DNA from: Acidovorax sp.
Lineage (GTDB): Bacteria; Pseudomonadota; Gammaproteobacteria; Burkholderiales; Burkholderiaceae_C
Assembly: GCF_027492855.1 (NCBI RefSeq)
Contig: NZ_JAPUDY010000040.1
Coordinates: 29,424-93,423 of the forward strand
Direction of reading: 5' to 3'
DNA length: 64,000 nucleotides
Part shown: positions 7,901 through 14,889 of the stretch, piece by piece
Layout: each line of letters opens with the position of its first letter
How positions within the stretch are numbered: the first letter of the stretch is position 1
The notes under the pieces: model-generated
Seen by the model: only the letters and a program-made list of their open reading frames with translations
Database searches by the model: none
Told to the model about the DNA's origin: nothing
Translations under genes and position numbers: made by a program

Positions 7901-8998
7901 CTTGCGCTGCAGTGCCACAAGGCGCATCGCCTTGCCGACCACAGCCTTGGCCTGCGCGGGAATGGCGGCGATGGGGCCGTCGCCCGCGCTTGCGGCCGAC
8001 GCCACCTGGATGTCGGTCACGCCCGCGTATTCGGCCTGCGCGAGGTAGAAGGGCACGTCCATCAGCGGCACGCCCTGGGGGTTGGCCTGCCAGTGGGCGG
8101 CATCGCCGCGCCGGTAGGTCATGGCCTGCAGCACGGGGATGCCCAGGCGCTCGAACTCGGCGCGGCGCATCTCGGGCAGCAGCATGATCTGCGTGTTGAT
8201 GAGCACGTCGGCCAGGGCCGTGCCGCCCGGGCGCAGCATGCGGTCGAGTGCGCCAGTGTCCATCATCGGGCCATAGAAGGTCAGCGCCACGGCGCCGCTG
8301 GCTTCGATGCGCGCGATCAGGTCGTCGATGTACTCGCTTTGCATCGAGGCGATGTACTGCTGGTGCACGGCCAGCGCCACCACGGGGCGGCGCTTGGCGT
8401 CGGCAGGGTCGACACCCGCCCAGCGCAGGTAGGCGAGCGGGTCGGCGAACACCAGGCCCGGTGCGCGGGGGTGATAGACGGCTGTCTTGGGGAAGATCAC
8501 CGGGTCGGGCACGCCCTGTGCGGGTTGGCCCCGCAGATGGGCCGCGAGCGTGGCGAAGAAGCCCTCGAAGTTCTGCCGCCCGCCGTTGCTGTAGTAGTCG
8601 GCCAGGCGCCGCGCCATCGGCTCGGCCAGGCCGCCGCCCCAGGCCGGGCGCACGTCGTAAAGCCAGGCGTGCGGGGCGCGCAGGCCCGGTAGTGCGCGGG
8701 CCAGGTGCTGGCGCACGCTGTCTTGCTGGTAGGTGTCGAAGAACACCATGTCCTGGCCCTGGAACAGCCCGGCATCAGCGTCGGCCGGGATCTTGTTCAG
8801 GTAGCGCATCTGCACCTCGATGCCGTGCGGGCGGGCGATCTCGGCGAGCTGGCGGAACTTGCCCGCTGGCACGTTGGAGGTGGCGATGAACAGCACCGAC
8901 GCCGCCTGCGCAGCGCCCCAAGGCAAAAACGCCAGCAGGCACAGGGCCAGCCAGCGGCGCAGCGAATACACGGTGCGTGCAATGGTTATTTGAATCAA
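4919..8998 (-). CDS. Exported, membrane-anchored CobN/HmuS-like chelatase subunit
   Basis: This 1359-residue protein belongs to the CobN / magnesium-chelatase H family, whose members insert or remove metals from tetrapyrroles. The family box FGTHGSQEWLPGK is near residue 550, and SSNTYGMLTTDDPFQYLGG lies further on. Unlike cytoplasmic CobN, it has a signal peptide (about residues 1-32, ending GAAQA|AS), a proline-rich linker (about 1269-1306) and one C-terminal membrane helix (about 1320-1340) followed by basic residues. The catalytic part should therefore sit outside the cytoplasm. No CobS/CobT or ChlI/ChlD ATPase partners are in the window. The start is a TTG at 8998 with an AGAGG Shine-Dalgarno donated by the repeat at 9010-9050. 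The closest functional parallel known to me is HmuS, the anaerobic heme dechelatase of Bacteroidota. Cobalt chelation for B12 is the usual database label but fits the topology poorly. Confidence 0.85.
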   Translation of the reverse strand: MIQITIARTVYSLRRWLALCLLAFLPWGAAQAASVLFIATSNVPAGKFRQLAEIARPHGIEVQMRYLNKIPADADAGLFQGQDMVFFDTYQQDSVRQHLARALPGLRAPHAWLYDVRPAWGGGLAEPMARRLADYYSNGGRQNFEGFFATLAAHLRGQPAQGVPDPVIFPKTAVYHPRAPGLVFADPLAYLRWAGVDPADAKRRPVVALAVHQQYIASMQSEYIDDLIARIEASGAVALTFYGPMMDTGALDRMLRPGGTALADVLINTQIMLLPEMRRAEFERLGIPVLQAMTYRRGDAAHWQANPQGVPLMDVPFYLAQAEYAGVTDIQVASAASAGDGPIAAIPAQAKAVVGKAMRLVALQRKAPGDKRLSVFFWNYPPGEKNLSASFLNVPRSLQTTLAALAAQGYDTEVPSEPELIGKLQRLLAPAYRAGELEPLLRDGLAATVPLARYRAWLAQQPAGVQAALRERWGEPEASSMVLGQGNQAVFVVPRLMLGKIAILPQPPRGEKWEPKEKALYHSSSAWPSHYYLAAYLWAREQQASDALVHFGTHGSQEWLPGKERGLSVFDPGMLAVGDLPVAYPYIADNIGEAQQAKRRGRAVIVSHQTPPFKPAGLHQVLTRMHDLLHAWLAQDEGVVKEKLKADLLAATAKERIALDMGWTGERARAEFPAFVDVLHAHLHELAETAQPLGLHTLGRAPEAQHRLATVLLMLGRPFWEAAALHAGTPAADVDEALLADYSQLPTTAPYRLLQRHVVEGQNTQGLPPTLREGLAKARAWHAAIGADNELPALLTVLAGRHLATSYGGDPIKNPDAYPTGRNLYGFDPSRVPTQQAWAAGKEAAEQLIAEHRRQTGKQPAKLAVSLWSVETMRHQGLLEAQALWLLGVEPVWDEGGRVTGVKLVPRSTLGRERVDVVLSATGLYRDHFPNTMKILAQAAQLAAQAQGPGDEANPVAAHTRAIAARLRAQGMPEKAAQAAAETRIYSSESGKYGTGLDDATLATDTWKGKAEGDRKLAQLYLSRMQFAYGADESTWGSLQGSGFKGKDGQPINLYAEHLRGTEGAVLSRSSNTYGMLTTDDPFQYLGGIGLAVRHLDGKAPQLYISNLRATGNGGSGRVEGAAQFLAKELATRQFHPGYIKGLMDEGYAGTLQVLDATNNFWGWTAVAREIVRDDQWQEMVDVYVRDKHQLGLKRWFEAHNPHALAQNIERMLEAARQGYWQADAATVAELKDRWRDLAQRFDVRTDNTAFQRYVGAGQSAAGFGLAPGQAPAGAPAAAPAPPATEAAPAAPPPPPPPPPISGMRLDKVAEQPDAPALPPLQTLLVALVLGAAMLGGGWWQRRRGFKQKQLFRNTDKRW

Positions 8999-9009
8999 AT
9001 CTGCCTCTT

Positions 9010-9050
9010 GCGCTTATTGACAAAGCGCTAATAGCTATTGTTTTAATAGC
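9010..9050 (+). repeat. Two-hairpin 41-bp element, copy 2 (between TonB receptor and CobN-like gene)
   Basis: Hairpin 1 is at 9010-9028, the spacer taata at 9029-9033, and hairpin 2 (gctatt/aatagc arms) at 9034-9050. It lies 11 bp upstream of the CobN-like TTG. The element's leader, read on the minus strand, gives the caagaggcagat sequence that serves as that gene's ribosome binding site. Confidence 0.85.
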
Positions 9051-9142
9051 ATTTCAAAGCCCTGCACCACACCCCGGCCCGCGCGTCCCCACCAGAGAAG
9101 AGGCTGGGGGTGGTTCAGTTCAGGTTTCCGAGCGCTGGCCCC

Positions 9143-11107
9143 TCAGAAGTCCATGCGCGCACTGGCGAACAGGCGCCGGGCGCGCTCGGCATAACCGAAG
9201 CTGGCGGACTTTTCCGCCAGGTTCACGTTGCCGATGTTGTCCAGCCCGGCTCGCAGCATCAGCTTGCGCTCTCCGCTGAGCGCGATCTGCTTGCCCACGC
9301 TGGCGCTCCACAGCGCGTAGGAAGGCAGGCCCTTGCCATCGGTCGCCGTCTGGCTGCCGATGAACTCGGCCGACACGCGGGCGCTCCAGCCCGTGGCGTC
9401 CTTCCACTCCAGGCGCGATGTGAAGCTGTTCGAAGGCCGGTCGGCCAGGCGCTTGCCGGTGGTCTTGTCGCGTGTGTTCAGCAGCGTGATGTCGTTGCTC
9501 CAGGTCCAATGGCGCGCCATGTCCCACACCACGCCTGCCTCCAGGCCCCGGATGCGCGCTGCGTTGATGTTGTCGTACTGGTAGAAGCGGCGTATGCCCT
9601 CGGTGCGCACCAGGCGGTAGGTGATGAGGTCTTTCACCTCGGTGTTGAACGCCGTGGCGCGCAGCGACCAGCCGGGCGCGGCCTGCCAGTCGGCGCCGAC
9701 TTCAAACGAGTTCGACGACTCGGGCTTGATGTTGCCGTTGCCCGCAAAGGTGTGTGGCCCTTCGGAGCCCACATAGTTGGGCGAGATCTGCTTGAGCGTG
9801 GGCGCCTTGAACGCATGGCCGAAGCCGCCCTTGACCACGAGCGCCGGGCTGGCCTCCCACACCAGGTAGGCGCGCGGGCTGACTTCGCTGCCGAAGATCT
9901 GGTGGTTGTCGGCGCGTAGGCCTGCGGTGAGCATGAGCGACTGGCCCAGTGCCAGCTCGTCCTGCACGAACAAGGCCTTGTGCGTTGCCGAGTCGCTGCC
10001 GTTTTTCAGGCCCGCGTTGCGCAGGGTTTCATCGCGCCACTCACCGCCCACGGTGAGCTGGTGGGCGCCGAGCTTGAAGCTGGCGTGGCCGTCGAGCACA
10101 TCGTCCGTCATGTTCTGCGGCCGCGTGGGCGTGACGCCCTTGCTGGCCGAGTTGGTGATGTCGATCTCGCTGCGGTAGGCGCGCACGCGGCCGCGCCACT
10201 GGTCGAAGCGCCCCTCCCAGCCCGCATGGATCTGTGTGCGGTCGATGTCGTAGGTGCTGCGGTAGGCCCCCTTGGTGGTGGAAGTGGTGTCGTAGAAGCG
10301 GCGCTCGTTGTTGCCCGTCCAGCCCGCCTCCAGGGCCTGTTGCGGCGTGATGGCAAAGCGGGCGCTCACGCCCCCGGCCTGCGAGTGATGGCCCTCGATC
10401 TCGGAAACGCGTGGGTCCTTGCGGTCCGCCACGGGGGCAGCGTGCGAGACCTCGCCGTTCACGCGCAGCGTGAGGCGCTCACCCACCGGTCCGGCGGCAA
10501 ATACCGAGGCCTTGCCCGTGGGCTCGCCCTCGCTCGAACTGGTGGGGTTGCTGCCCGTGATGCCGACCGAGCCGATCCAGCGGTCTTTGGGCTGGCGCGT
10601 GATCATGTTGACCACACCACCCAGCGCCTCGGAGCCATAGAGCGCCGACATAGGCCCCCGGATGATTTCGATGCGCTCAATGGCCGACATGGGCAGCCAG
10701 CCGTATTGGTAGTCGGAGTGGCCCACCACGTCGTCCGAGGCGCTGATGCGCCGCCCGTCGATCAGCGTGAGCGTGTGTTTGCCTTCCAGGCCGCGCAGCG
10801 CGAGGGTTTTGCGCCCGCCGACCTGGCGCGGCGAGAGCGTGAGGCCGGGCGCGCCGCGCACCGCGTCGAGCAGGTCGGAGGCGTTGCGCGCCTCCAGCTC
10901 CTCGCGGTCGATCACGGTGACGCTGGCGGGCGCGGTGCGTGTTTCGTGCTCGGCCAGTGTGGCAGTCACGGTGACCGATGGCAGCGTGCCCGCAGTCGCG
11001 GTCTGTGGGGTGGCGGTTTGCGCGGCGGCGCTGCCCGCAGCGCACAGCAGCAGGGCGGCCTGGGCCAGGGGCTTCAGGCGCGCGAGATGGATGGAGGATC
11101 GGTTCAT
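9143..11107 (-). CDS. TonB-dependent outer-membrane receptor (CirA/FepA/BtuB class)
   Basis: A 654-residue outer-membrane receptor. It has a signal peptide (to about residue 29, SAAAQ), a TonB box LPSVTVTAT, a plug domain with RGPMSALYGSEALGGVVNMIT, and a 22-strand beta-barrel ending in the terminal aromatic FASARMDF. The plug resembles catecholate siderophore, heme and cobalamin receptors of the CirA/FepA/BtuB branch. Its ATG overlaps the cupin stop codon (ATGA at 11104-11107), and the CobN-like gene follows after 144 bp containing a repeat element. It is the likely entry gate for the substrate of the chelatase. Heme, another metalloporphyrin or a corrinoid are candidates. No cobalamin riboswitch is visible upstream. 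Confidence 0.9.
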   Translation of the reverse strand: MNRSSIHLARLKPLAQAALLLCAAGSAAAQTATPQTATAGTLPSVTVTATLAEHETRTAPASVTVIDREELEARNASDLLDAVRGAPGLTLSPRQVGGRKTLALRGLEGKHTLTLIDGRRISASDDVVGHSDYQYGWLPMSAIERIEIIRGPMSALYGSEALGGVVNMITRQPKDRWIGSVGITGSNPTSSSEGEPTGKASVFAAGPVGERLTLRVNGEVSHAAPVADRKDPRVSEIEGHHSQAGGVSARFAITPQQALEAGWTGNNERRFYDTTSTTKGAYRSTYDIDRTQIHAGWEGRFDQWRGRVRAYRSEIDITNSASKGVTPTRPQNMTDDVLDGHASFKLGAHQLTVGGEWRDETLRNAGLKNGSDSATHKALFVQDELALGQSLMLTAGLRADNHQIFGSEVSPRAYLVWEASPALVVKGGFGHAFKAPTLKQISPNYVGSEGPHTFAGNGNIKPESSNSFEVGADWQAAPGWSLRATAFNTEVKDLITYRLVRTEGIRRFYQYDNINAARIRGLEAGVVWDMARHWTWSNDITLLNTRDKTTGKRLADRPSNSFTSRLEWKDATGWSARVSAEFIGSQTATDGKGLPSYALWSASVGKQIALSGERKLMLRAGLDNIGNVNLAEKSASFGYAERARRLFASARMDF

Positions 11108-11553
11108 GGGCGCTTTTCCTGGGCCGCAGGAGGCTGGATTTCGGTGAGCTGCAAAACCACGGGTTCCTTCAGCGTGCGGGCAAAGTGCTTGTGCCCGGCG
11201 TGCTCCGAGAACACGCTGCCGGGTGGCAGTGTCTTGAGCGCGGCGGCGTCGAAGCGGTCGCCAAAGCCCAGCAGCAGCGTGCCGCTGACCACGGTGGCCA
11301 GGCGGTAGCCGCGTTCATGCCCATGGGGCGGCAGCTCGGTGTTGGCGGGGATGCGCACCCGCCGCGTCACCACGTGGTACGCGGGGTCGGCGTGTACCTC
11401 AGCCTTCTGAACGGCCTTGCCTTCTTGCCAGGTGATCTGCTCAGGGGTGAGTGCGAATTCTCCACCCCCAGCGGCGAGGGCAGCGGCAGGGGAGAGGGCG
11501 AGCGTGGCCAGCAGGGCGGGCAGCAGCGCGTTCAGGCGATGGCGTTGTGGCAT
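11104..11553 (-). CDS. Periplasmic cupin-domain protein
   Basis: A small 149-residue protein with a signal peptide (residues 1-28, ALAAG) and one cupin beta-barrel. The metal-binding cupin motifs are present as PPHGHERGYRLATVVSGTLLLGFGD in part (His-x-His-x5-Tyr) and a second motif PPGSVFSEHAGHKHFA. It therefore probably binds a metal or a small ligand in the periplasm. Its gene overlaps the substrate-binding-protein gene by 22 bp and the receptor gene by 4 bp, which places it firmly in the operon. Its role is unknown. A metal-handling or ligand-stabilising role beside the chelatase is a reasonable guess. Confidence 0.75.
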   Translation of the reverse strand: MPQRHRLNALLPALLATLALSPAAALAAGGGEFALTPEQITWQEGKAVQKAEVHADPAYHVVTRRVRIPANTELPPHGHERGYRLATVVSGTLLLGFGDRFDAAALKTLPPGSVFSEHAGHKHFARTLKEPVVLQLTEIQPPAAQEKRP

Positions 11554-12668
11554 GAAGAATGTCCTTGCAAAGAAGCGAAAGAACCGCAGTGGCTGGACGC
11601 GGGCGCTGCAAGGCTGGCGTGGGGCTGGGCGGGGGAGTGGATGAAACCGGCATCGGGCAGCTTGCCGCCCAGCAAAGCCGGGTCGCGCGCGTAGAGCTGT
11701 TCGAAGAAAAAGGCGATGTCGCTTCGCGCGGCTTGGGCGGGCACGGCGTCGAGTTGGCTGGTGGCGATGGCGTCGGCCACGGCCTCGGGCGTGAGCAGGT
11801 CAATGCGTGCCGCCATCAGGCGTCCGCAGTCCTGTGGATTGGCGCGGCACCACGCCACCGAGCGTGCGTAGGCCTCGCTGACGGCGGCCAGCACGGCGGG
11901 CTGCCCACGCACCGCGCCCACGGCCGCGATGCCCGCTTGTGGCAGGCGGGGTGGGCGTTGGAACACGCGGCCCCATTCCTGCTGCAGATCGGCGCCCCGG
12001 TGCAACTCGGGTGCGATGAGGCCCACAGGAAACGACTGCGTCTTGCGCAGCGCCATCGATACCGCGGGCTCGGACAGCAGTGCGTGGGATACCCGGCGCG
12101 TGATGAGCAACTGCATCGCCTCCATGGGCGTGGGCACGTAGCGCACGCGCAGGTCGCGCCGCACGTCCAGCCCCTGCTTGGCAGCCAGCAGCTGCAGCAT
12201 CAGGTCGGGCATGTCGCCGCGAAACGGCACGGCGATCTCCTCGCCGCGGAAGTCCGCAAGCGCCTTGCGCTGCGCATCGCGCGTGACGATCCACAGCGCG
12301 CCCCAGGTGGCGATGTTCAGCAGCGTCACGCCCGCGCCCCGGTTGTAGAGGTTGGCGGCCACGTTGCTCGGCATGGCCAGCACGTCGGCCTTGTGGCCCA
12401 GGGCCATCACGCGCAGCTGGTCGGGGTCGCGCCACAGGGTGAAGGTGGTGTGCTCGGTGATGCCGCCGAGCGCGTTCGTCTCGGCCATGTGGATGAGCGG
12501 CGCGGAGACGATGGCAGGCGGCCCGGCCAGCGCGATCCGTGGCAGGCGGCCTGCGGCTGCAGCTGCTGCTGCAGCGGGCGGCGCGGCCCATGTGGACCCG
12601 GCCAGCGCCAGGGCGCCGCTTGCTGCCAGCCACTGGCGGCGGCGCAGGTTACCCAAGGAGGAGGTCAT
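11532..12668 (-). CDS. ABC transporter substrate-binding protein, NitT/TauT (NMT1-like) type
   Basis: A 378-residue periplasmic binding protein. The N-terminus carries a twin-arginine-like export signal (RRRQWLAASG, residues 9-18) followed by a hydrophobic stretch and an alanine run. The body shows a two-lobed NMT1/SsuA-like pattern, including LAMPSNVAANLYNRGAG and a second lobe ending with FFEQLYARDPALLGGKLPDAGF. I start it at the ATG at 12668. An in-frame ATG at 12710 would overlap the end of the receptor gene. It ends inside the cupin gene. It should deliver cargo to the permease and ATPase at 2299-3961, which have no other binding protein nearby. Confidence 0.8.
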   Translation of the reverse strand: MTSSLGNLRRRQWLAASGALALAGSTWAAPPAAAAAAAAGRLPRIALAGPPAIVSAPLIHMAETNALGGITEHTTFTLWRDPDQLRVMALGHKADVLAMPSNVAANLYNRGAGVTLLNIATWGALWIVTRDAQRKALADFRGEEIAVPFRGDMPDLMLQLLAAKQGLDVRRDLRVRYVPTPMEAMQLLITRRVSHALLSEPAVSMALRKTQSFPVGLIAPELHRGADLQQEWGRVFQRPPRLPQAGIAAVGAVRGQPAVLAAVSEAYARSVAWCRANPQDCGRLMAARIDLLTPEAVADAIATSQLDAVPAQAARSDIAFFFEQLYARDPALLGGKLPDAGFIHSPAQPHASLAAPASSHCGSFASLQGHSSCHNAIA

Positions 12669-12681
12669 GGCGGCGCTCCCC

Positions 12682-14817
12682 TCAGAACTGGTAGTTGACA
12701 CCGGCCGCAAAGCTGCGGCCCAGGCCCGGCAGGTAGCCCGGCTGTGCGGCCGTGGCGCGGTTGCGGATGGCGTAGCTGCTGGCGTAGCGGCGGTCGGTCA
12801 CGTTCTCGGCCTGCAGGTAGGCGGCCCAGGGGCCGTTGCGCCATTCGAGCTTCATGCCCAGCAGCGCATAGGCGTCCTGCTCGGCGCCTGCGGTGTTGGC
12901 GTGGTCGGTGGGCGTGCTGGTGGGCAGCCAGCGCAGGTTGGGCCCAAAGCGCCAGGCCCCCACGCGCCACAGTACTTCGGCGTTGATGAGGTGGCGTGGC
13001 ACGCCCGCGATCTGCTTGCCCGCGTATTCGCCGCCCTTGAAGCGGAAATCGCTGTACGTCCACGAACCGCGCCAGTCGAGCGCACCCATGGCCAGGGGCA
13101 GGGTGCCCGACAGGCCCGCTTCCACGCCCTGGTGGCGTGTGCCGCCCGCGTAGTTGTAAGTGCCCACCTTGATGCCGTCGGCGTCGGTGGTGCTGATGAG
13201 TTCGTCGGCCACCTGGCTGCGGTAGACCGCAGCGGTCCAATGCACCGCACCCGTGCCATCGCCCCAGCGGCCCGCGCCGCCCAGCTCGGCCGTGGTGGCG
13301 CGCTGCATGCGCAGGCGGATCAGTTCACTGCGGGCCGTGGCCGGGTTGTTGGGGGCCACGGTGGCGCTCAGGACTTCCCAGAACGTCGGCGCCTCCTGGC
13401 TGCGGCTCAGGTTGGCCCACCAGCGTGTGGTGGGCGTGGGGTTCCAGTTCACGCCCACCTTGGGCGTGGCAAAGGTCCATTGCTGGTCCAGCCCAGCGCC
13501 GCCGGTGCGGCTGGCCGCATCGCGCGACTGGCGACTCCACTGCAGGTGGCCGACCAGCGTCCACTCTGGCGCCATGCGCCAGTCGGCGGCGGCCAGGGCC
13601 TGCAGGTTGTCTGCGGTGAGGTCGTAGGCGCCAAAACGCTGAAGGCGCGTGCCGTTGGCGGGGTTGTTGGCGTACAGGTCGCGGTCCATGTTGCTGCGCG
13701 ACCACGACAAGGCCGTGCGCCAGCCCAGCGGCCCGGCCTCGCCCGCCGGGCGGCCGCTGGCCTGCCACTGCGCGCCGGTGGTGCGGGTGCTGCTGACCGT
13801 GTGGCTGGTCTGGTTGTTGAACATGTCGTCCGTGTCTTGCCAGTACACGCCCACTTCCTGGCGCAGGGCCTCGCTGCCCCAACGCGAGCGGTTGGCCAGG
13901 CGCAGTTGCGTGGCCTCGCGGCGCGGGTCGCGCTTGTAGACGTTCAGGAGCTGGTCCTGGGGCGTGTTGCCGTCGCCCAGCACGCCGCGCGGGTTGGAGG
14001 AGATGCGGTCTTTGGGCACCACGGTGGGGATCTGGAATGCCAGGTCTGTCCAACTCACGAAGGTGCGGTTTTCAAAACCGCCATCGCCCATGAACCCGAT
14101 GTTGGCGTGCACCGCGTCGCGGCTGGAGGCGGAATGGTGGCGGTAGCCGTCAAGGCGGTCGCGGCTTGCGCTCAGGCGCGCGTCCCATTGCTCGCCGCGT
14201 GAGCCCACGGCGGCCTGCAGCCCCTCGCGGCCAAAGCTGCCTGCCTCGGCGCGTACGCGGCCACGCTCGTCCAACCCCGTGAGTGACTGGAAGTCCAGCT
14301 CGCCGCCCAGCGTGGTCGCCCCCGGCGTGAGCGTGTTGGCGCCGCGCCGGGCGCTCACCAGCGCAGCGTTGCGCGGCTCGATCAGGCCGATGATGAAAGA
14401 GCCGTCGGCCTCATTGAGCGGCAGGCCGTCCTGTAGCAGCAGCACGCCCCGGTTCACCGGGTTGCTCTGGATGCCCGAGCCGCGGATCGACAGGCGCGGC
14501 TGGTCGGTGCCGCCAAAGAAGTCCTGGATCACGATGCCCGGCTGGTAGTCGAGCGCGTCGCGCAGCGTGGCCAGGCGGGTTTCCTTCTGGGGCTCGACCA
14601 GGTTGGTGCCGCCCGGCACGCGGGCCAGGCGCTGGCGCTCCGCCGCTACCGAGGACCGCACTGGCGAGGCATTGGTGGTGGTGTCTGCGCGCACCGTCAC
14701 GGCGGGCAACTCGGCGGCCTGCGGGCTGGTGGATTGGGCGGAGGCGGGCAGCGACACAAAGGCGCCAGCCAGTGCGGCAACCAGAGCCGTGCGACGGAAG
14801 GTGAAATGGGGTGGCAT
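12682..14817 (-). CDS. TonB-dependent outer-membrane receptor, FecA-like class
   Basis: A 711-residue outer-membrane receptor and the first gene of the leftward series. It has a signal peptide ending FVSLPASAQ, a TonB box LPAVTVRAD, a plug with DALDYQPGIVIQDFFGG and LSIRGSGIQ, and a barrel closing with FAAGVNYQF. The plug lacks the extra N-terminal signalling domain found in FecA itself, so no transmembrane signalling to an anti-sigma factor is expected. The start chosen is the ATG at 14817 (MPPHFTF). The frame is open beyond it only because it crosses the divergent regulator gene. It is distinct in sequence from the second receptor at 9143-11107, so the locus may take up two ligands or two forms of one. 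Confidence 0.88.
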   Translation of the reverse strand: MPPHFTFRRTALVAALAGAFVSLPASAQSTSPQAAELPAVTVRADTTTNASPVRSSVAAERQRLARVPGGTNLVEPQKETRLATLRDALDYQPGIVIQDFFGGTDQPRLSIRGSGIQSNPVNRGVLLLQDGLPLNEADGSFIIGLIEPRNAALVSARRGANTLTPGATTLGGELDFQSLTGLDERGRVRAEAGSFGREGLQAAVGSRGEQWDARLSASRDRLDGYRHHSASSRDAVHANIGFMGDGGFENRTFVSWTDLAFQIPTVVPKDRISSNPRGVLGDGNTPQDQLLNVYKRDPRREATQLRLANRSRWGSEALRQEVGVYWQDTDDMFNNQTSHTVSSTRTTGAQWQASGRPAGEAGPLGWRTALSWSRSNMDRDLYANNPANGTRLQRFGAYDLTADNLQALAAADWRMAPEWTLVGHLQWSRQSRDAASRTGGAGLDQQWTFATPKVGVNWNPTPTTRWWANLSRSQEAPTFWEVLSATVAPNNPATARSELIRLRMQRATTAELGGAGRWGDGTGAVHWTAAVYRSQVADELISTTDADGIKVGTYNYAGGTRHQGVEAGLSGTLPLAMGALDWRGSWTYSDFRFKGGEYAGKQIAGVPRHLINAEVLWRVGAWRFGPNLRWLPTSTPTDHANTAGAEQDAYALLGMKLEWRNGPWAAYLQAENVTDRRYASSYAIRNRATAAQPGYLPGLGRSFAAGVNYQF

Positions 14818-14889
14818 GGCGAATTTACAAGAAAATGAATGAGATTTATTCGTATTAGTGGAGAATGCCTGCTGAAAGAGGAATTGAAA
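14818..14889. promoter_or_regulatory. Divergent promoter region between receptor operon and Crp/Fnr-type regulator
   Basis: A 72-bp AT-rich gap in otherwise GC-rich DNA. It must hold both promoters. Around 14831-14857 there is an AT-rich, imperfectly symmetric stretch (gaat..attc) that matches a 19-bp Fur consensus at only about 10 positions. No TTGAT-N4-ATCAA Fnr/Dnr box is present. The space is too short for a cobalamin riboswitch. Confidence 0.45.

Noticed and set aside
4955-8692. A 1245-residue open frame on the plus strand opposite the CobN-like gene
   Set aside because: It is the antisense shadow of a high-GC gene. It has no recognisable domain, a Gly/His/Ala-rich composition, and the minus-strand protein has clear family motifs.
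14831-14857. Fur box between the receptor operon and the Crp/Fnr regulator
   Set aside because: Only about 10 of 19 positions match the consensus. The AT-rich sequence may simply be the promoters. Kept as a remark, not as a site.
14818-14889. Cobalamin riboswitch controlling the TonB/CobN-like operon
   Set aside because: The 72-bp gap is far too short for the ~200-nt riboswitch, and no B12-box-like sequence is present.
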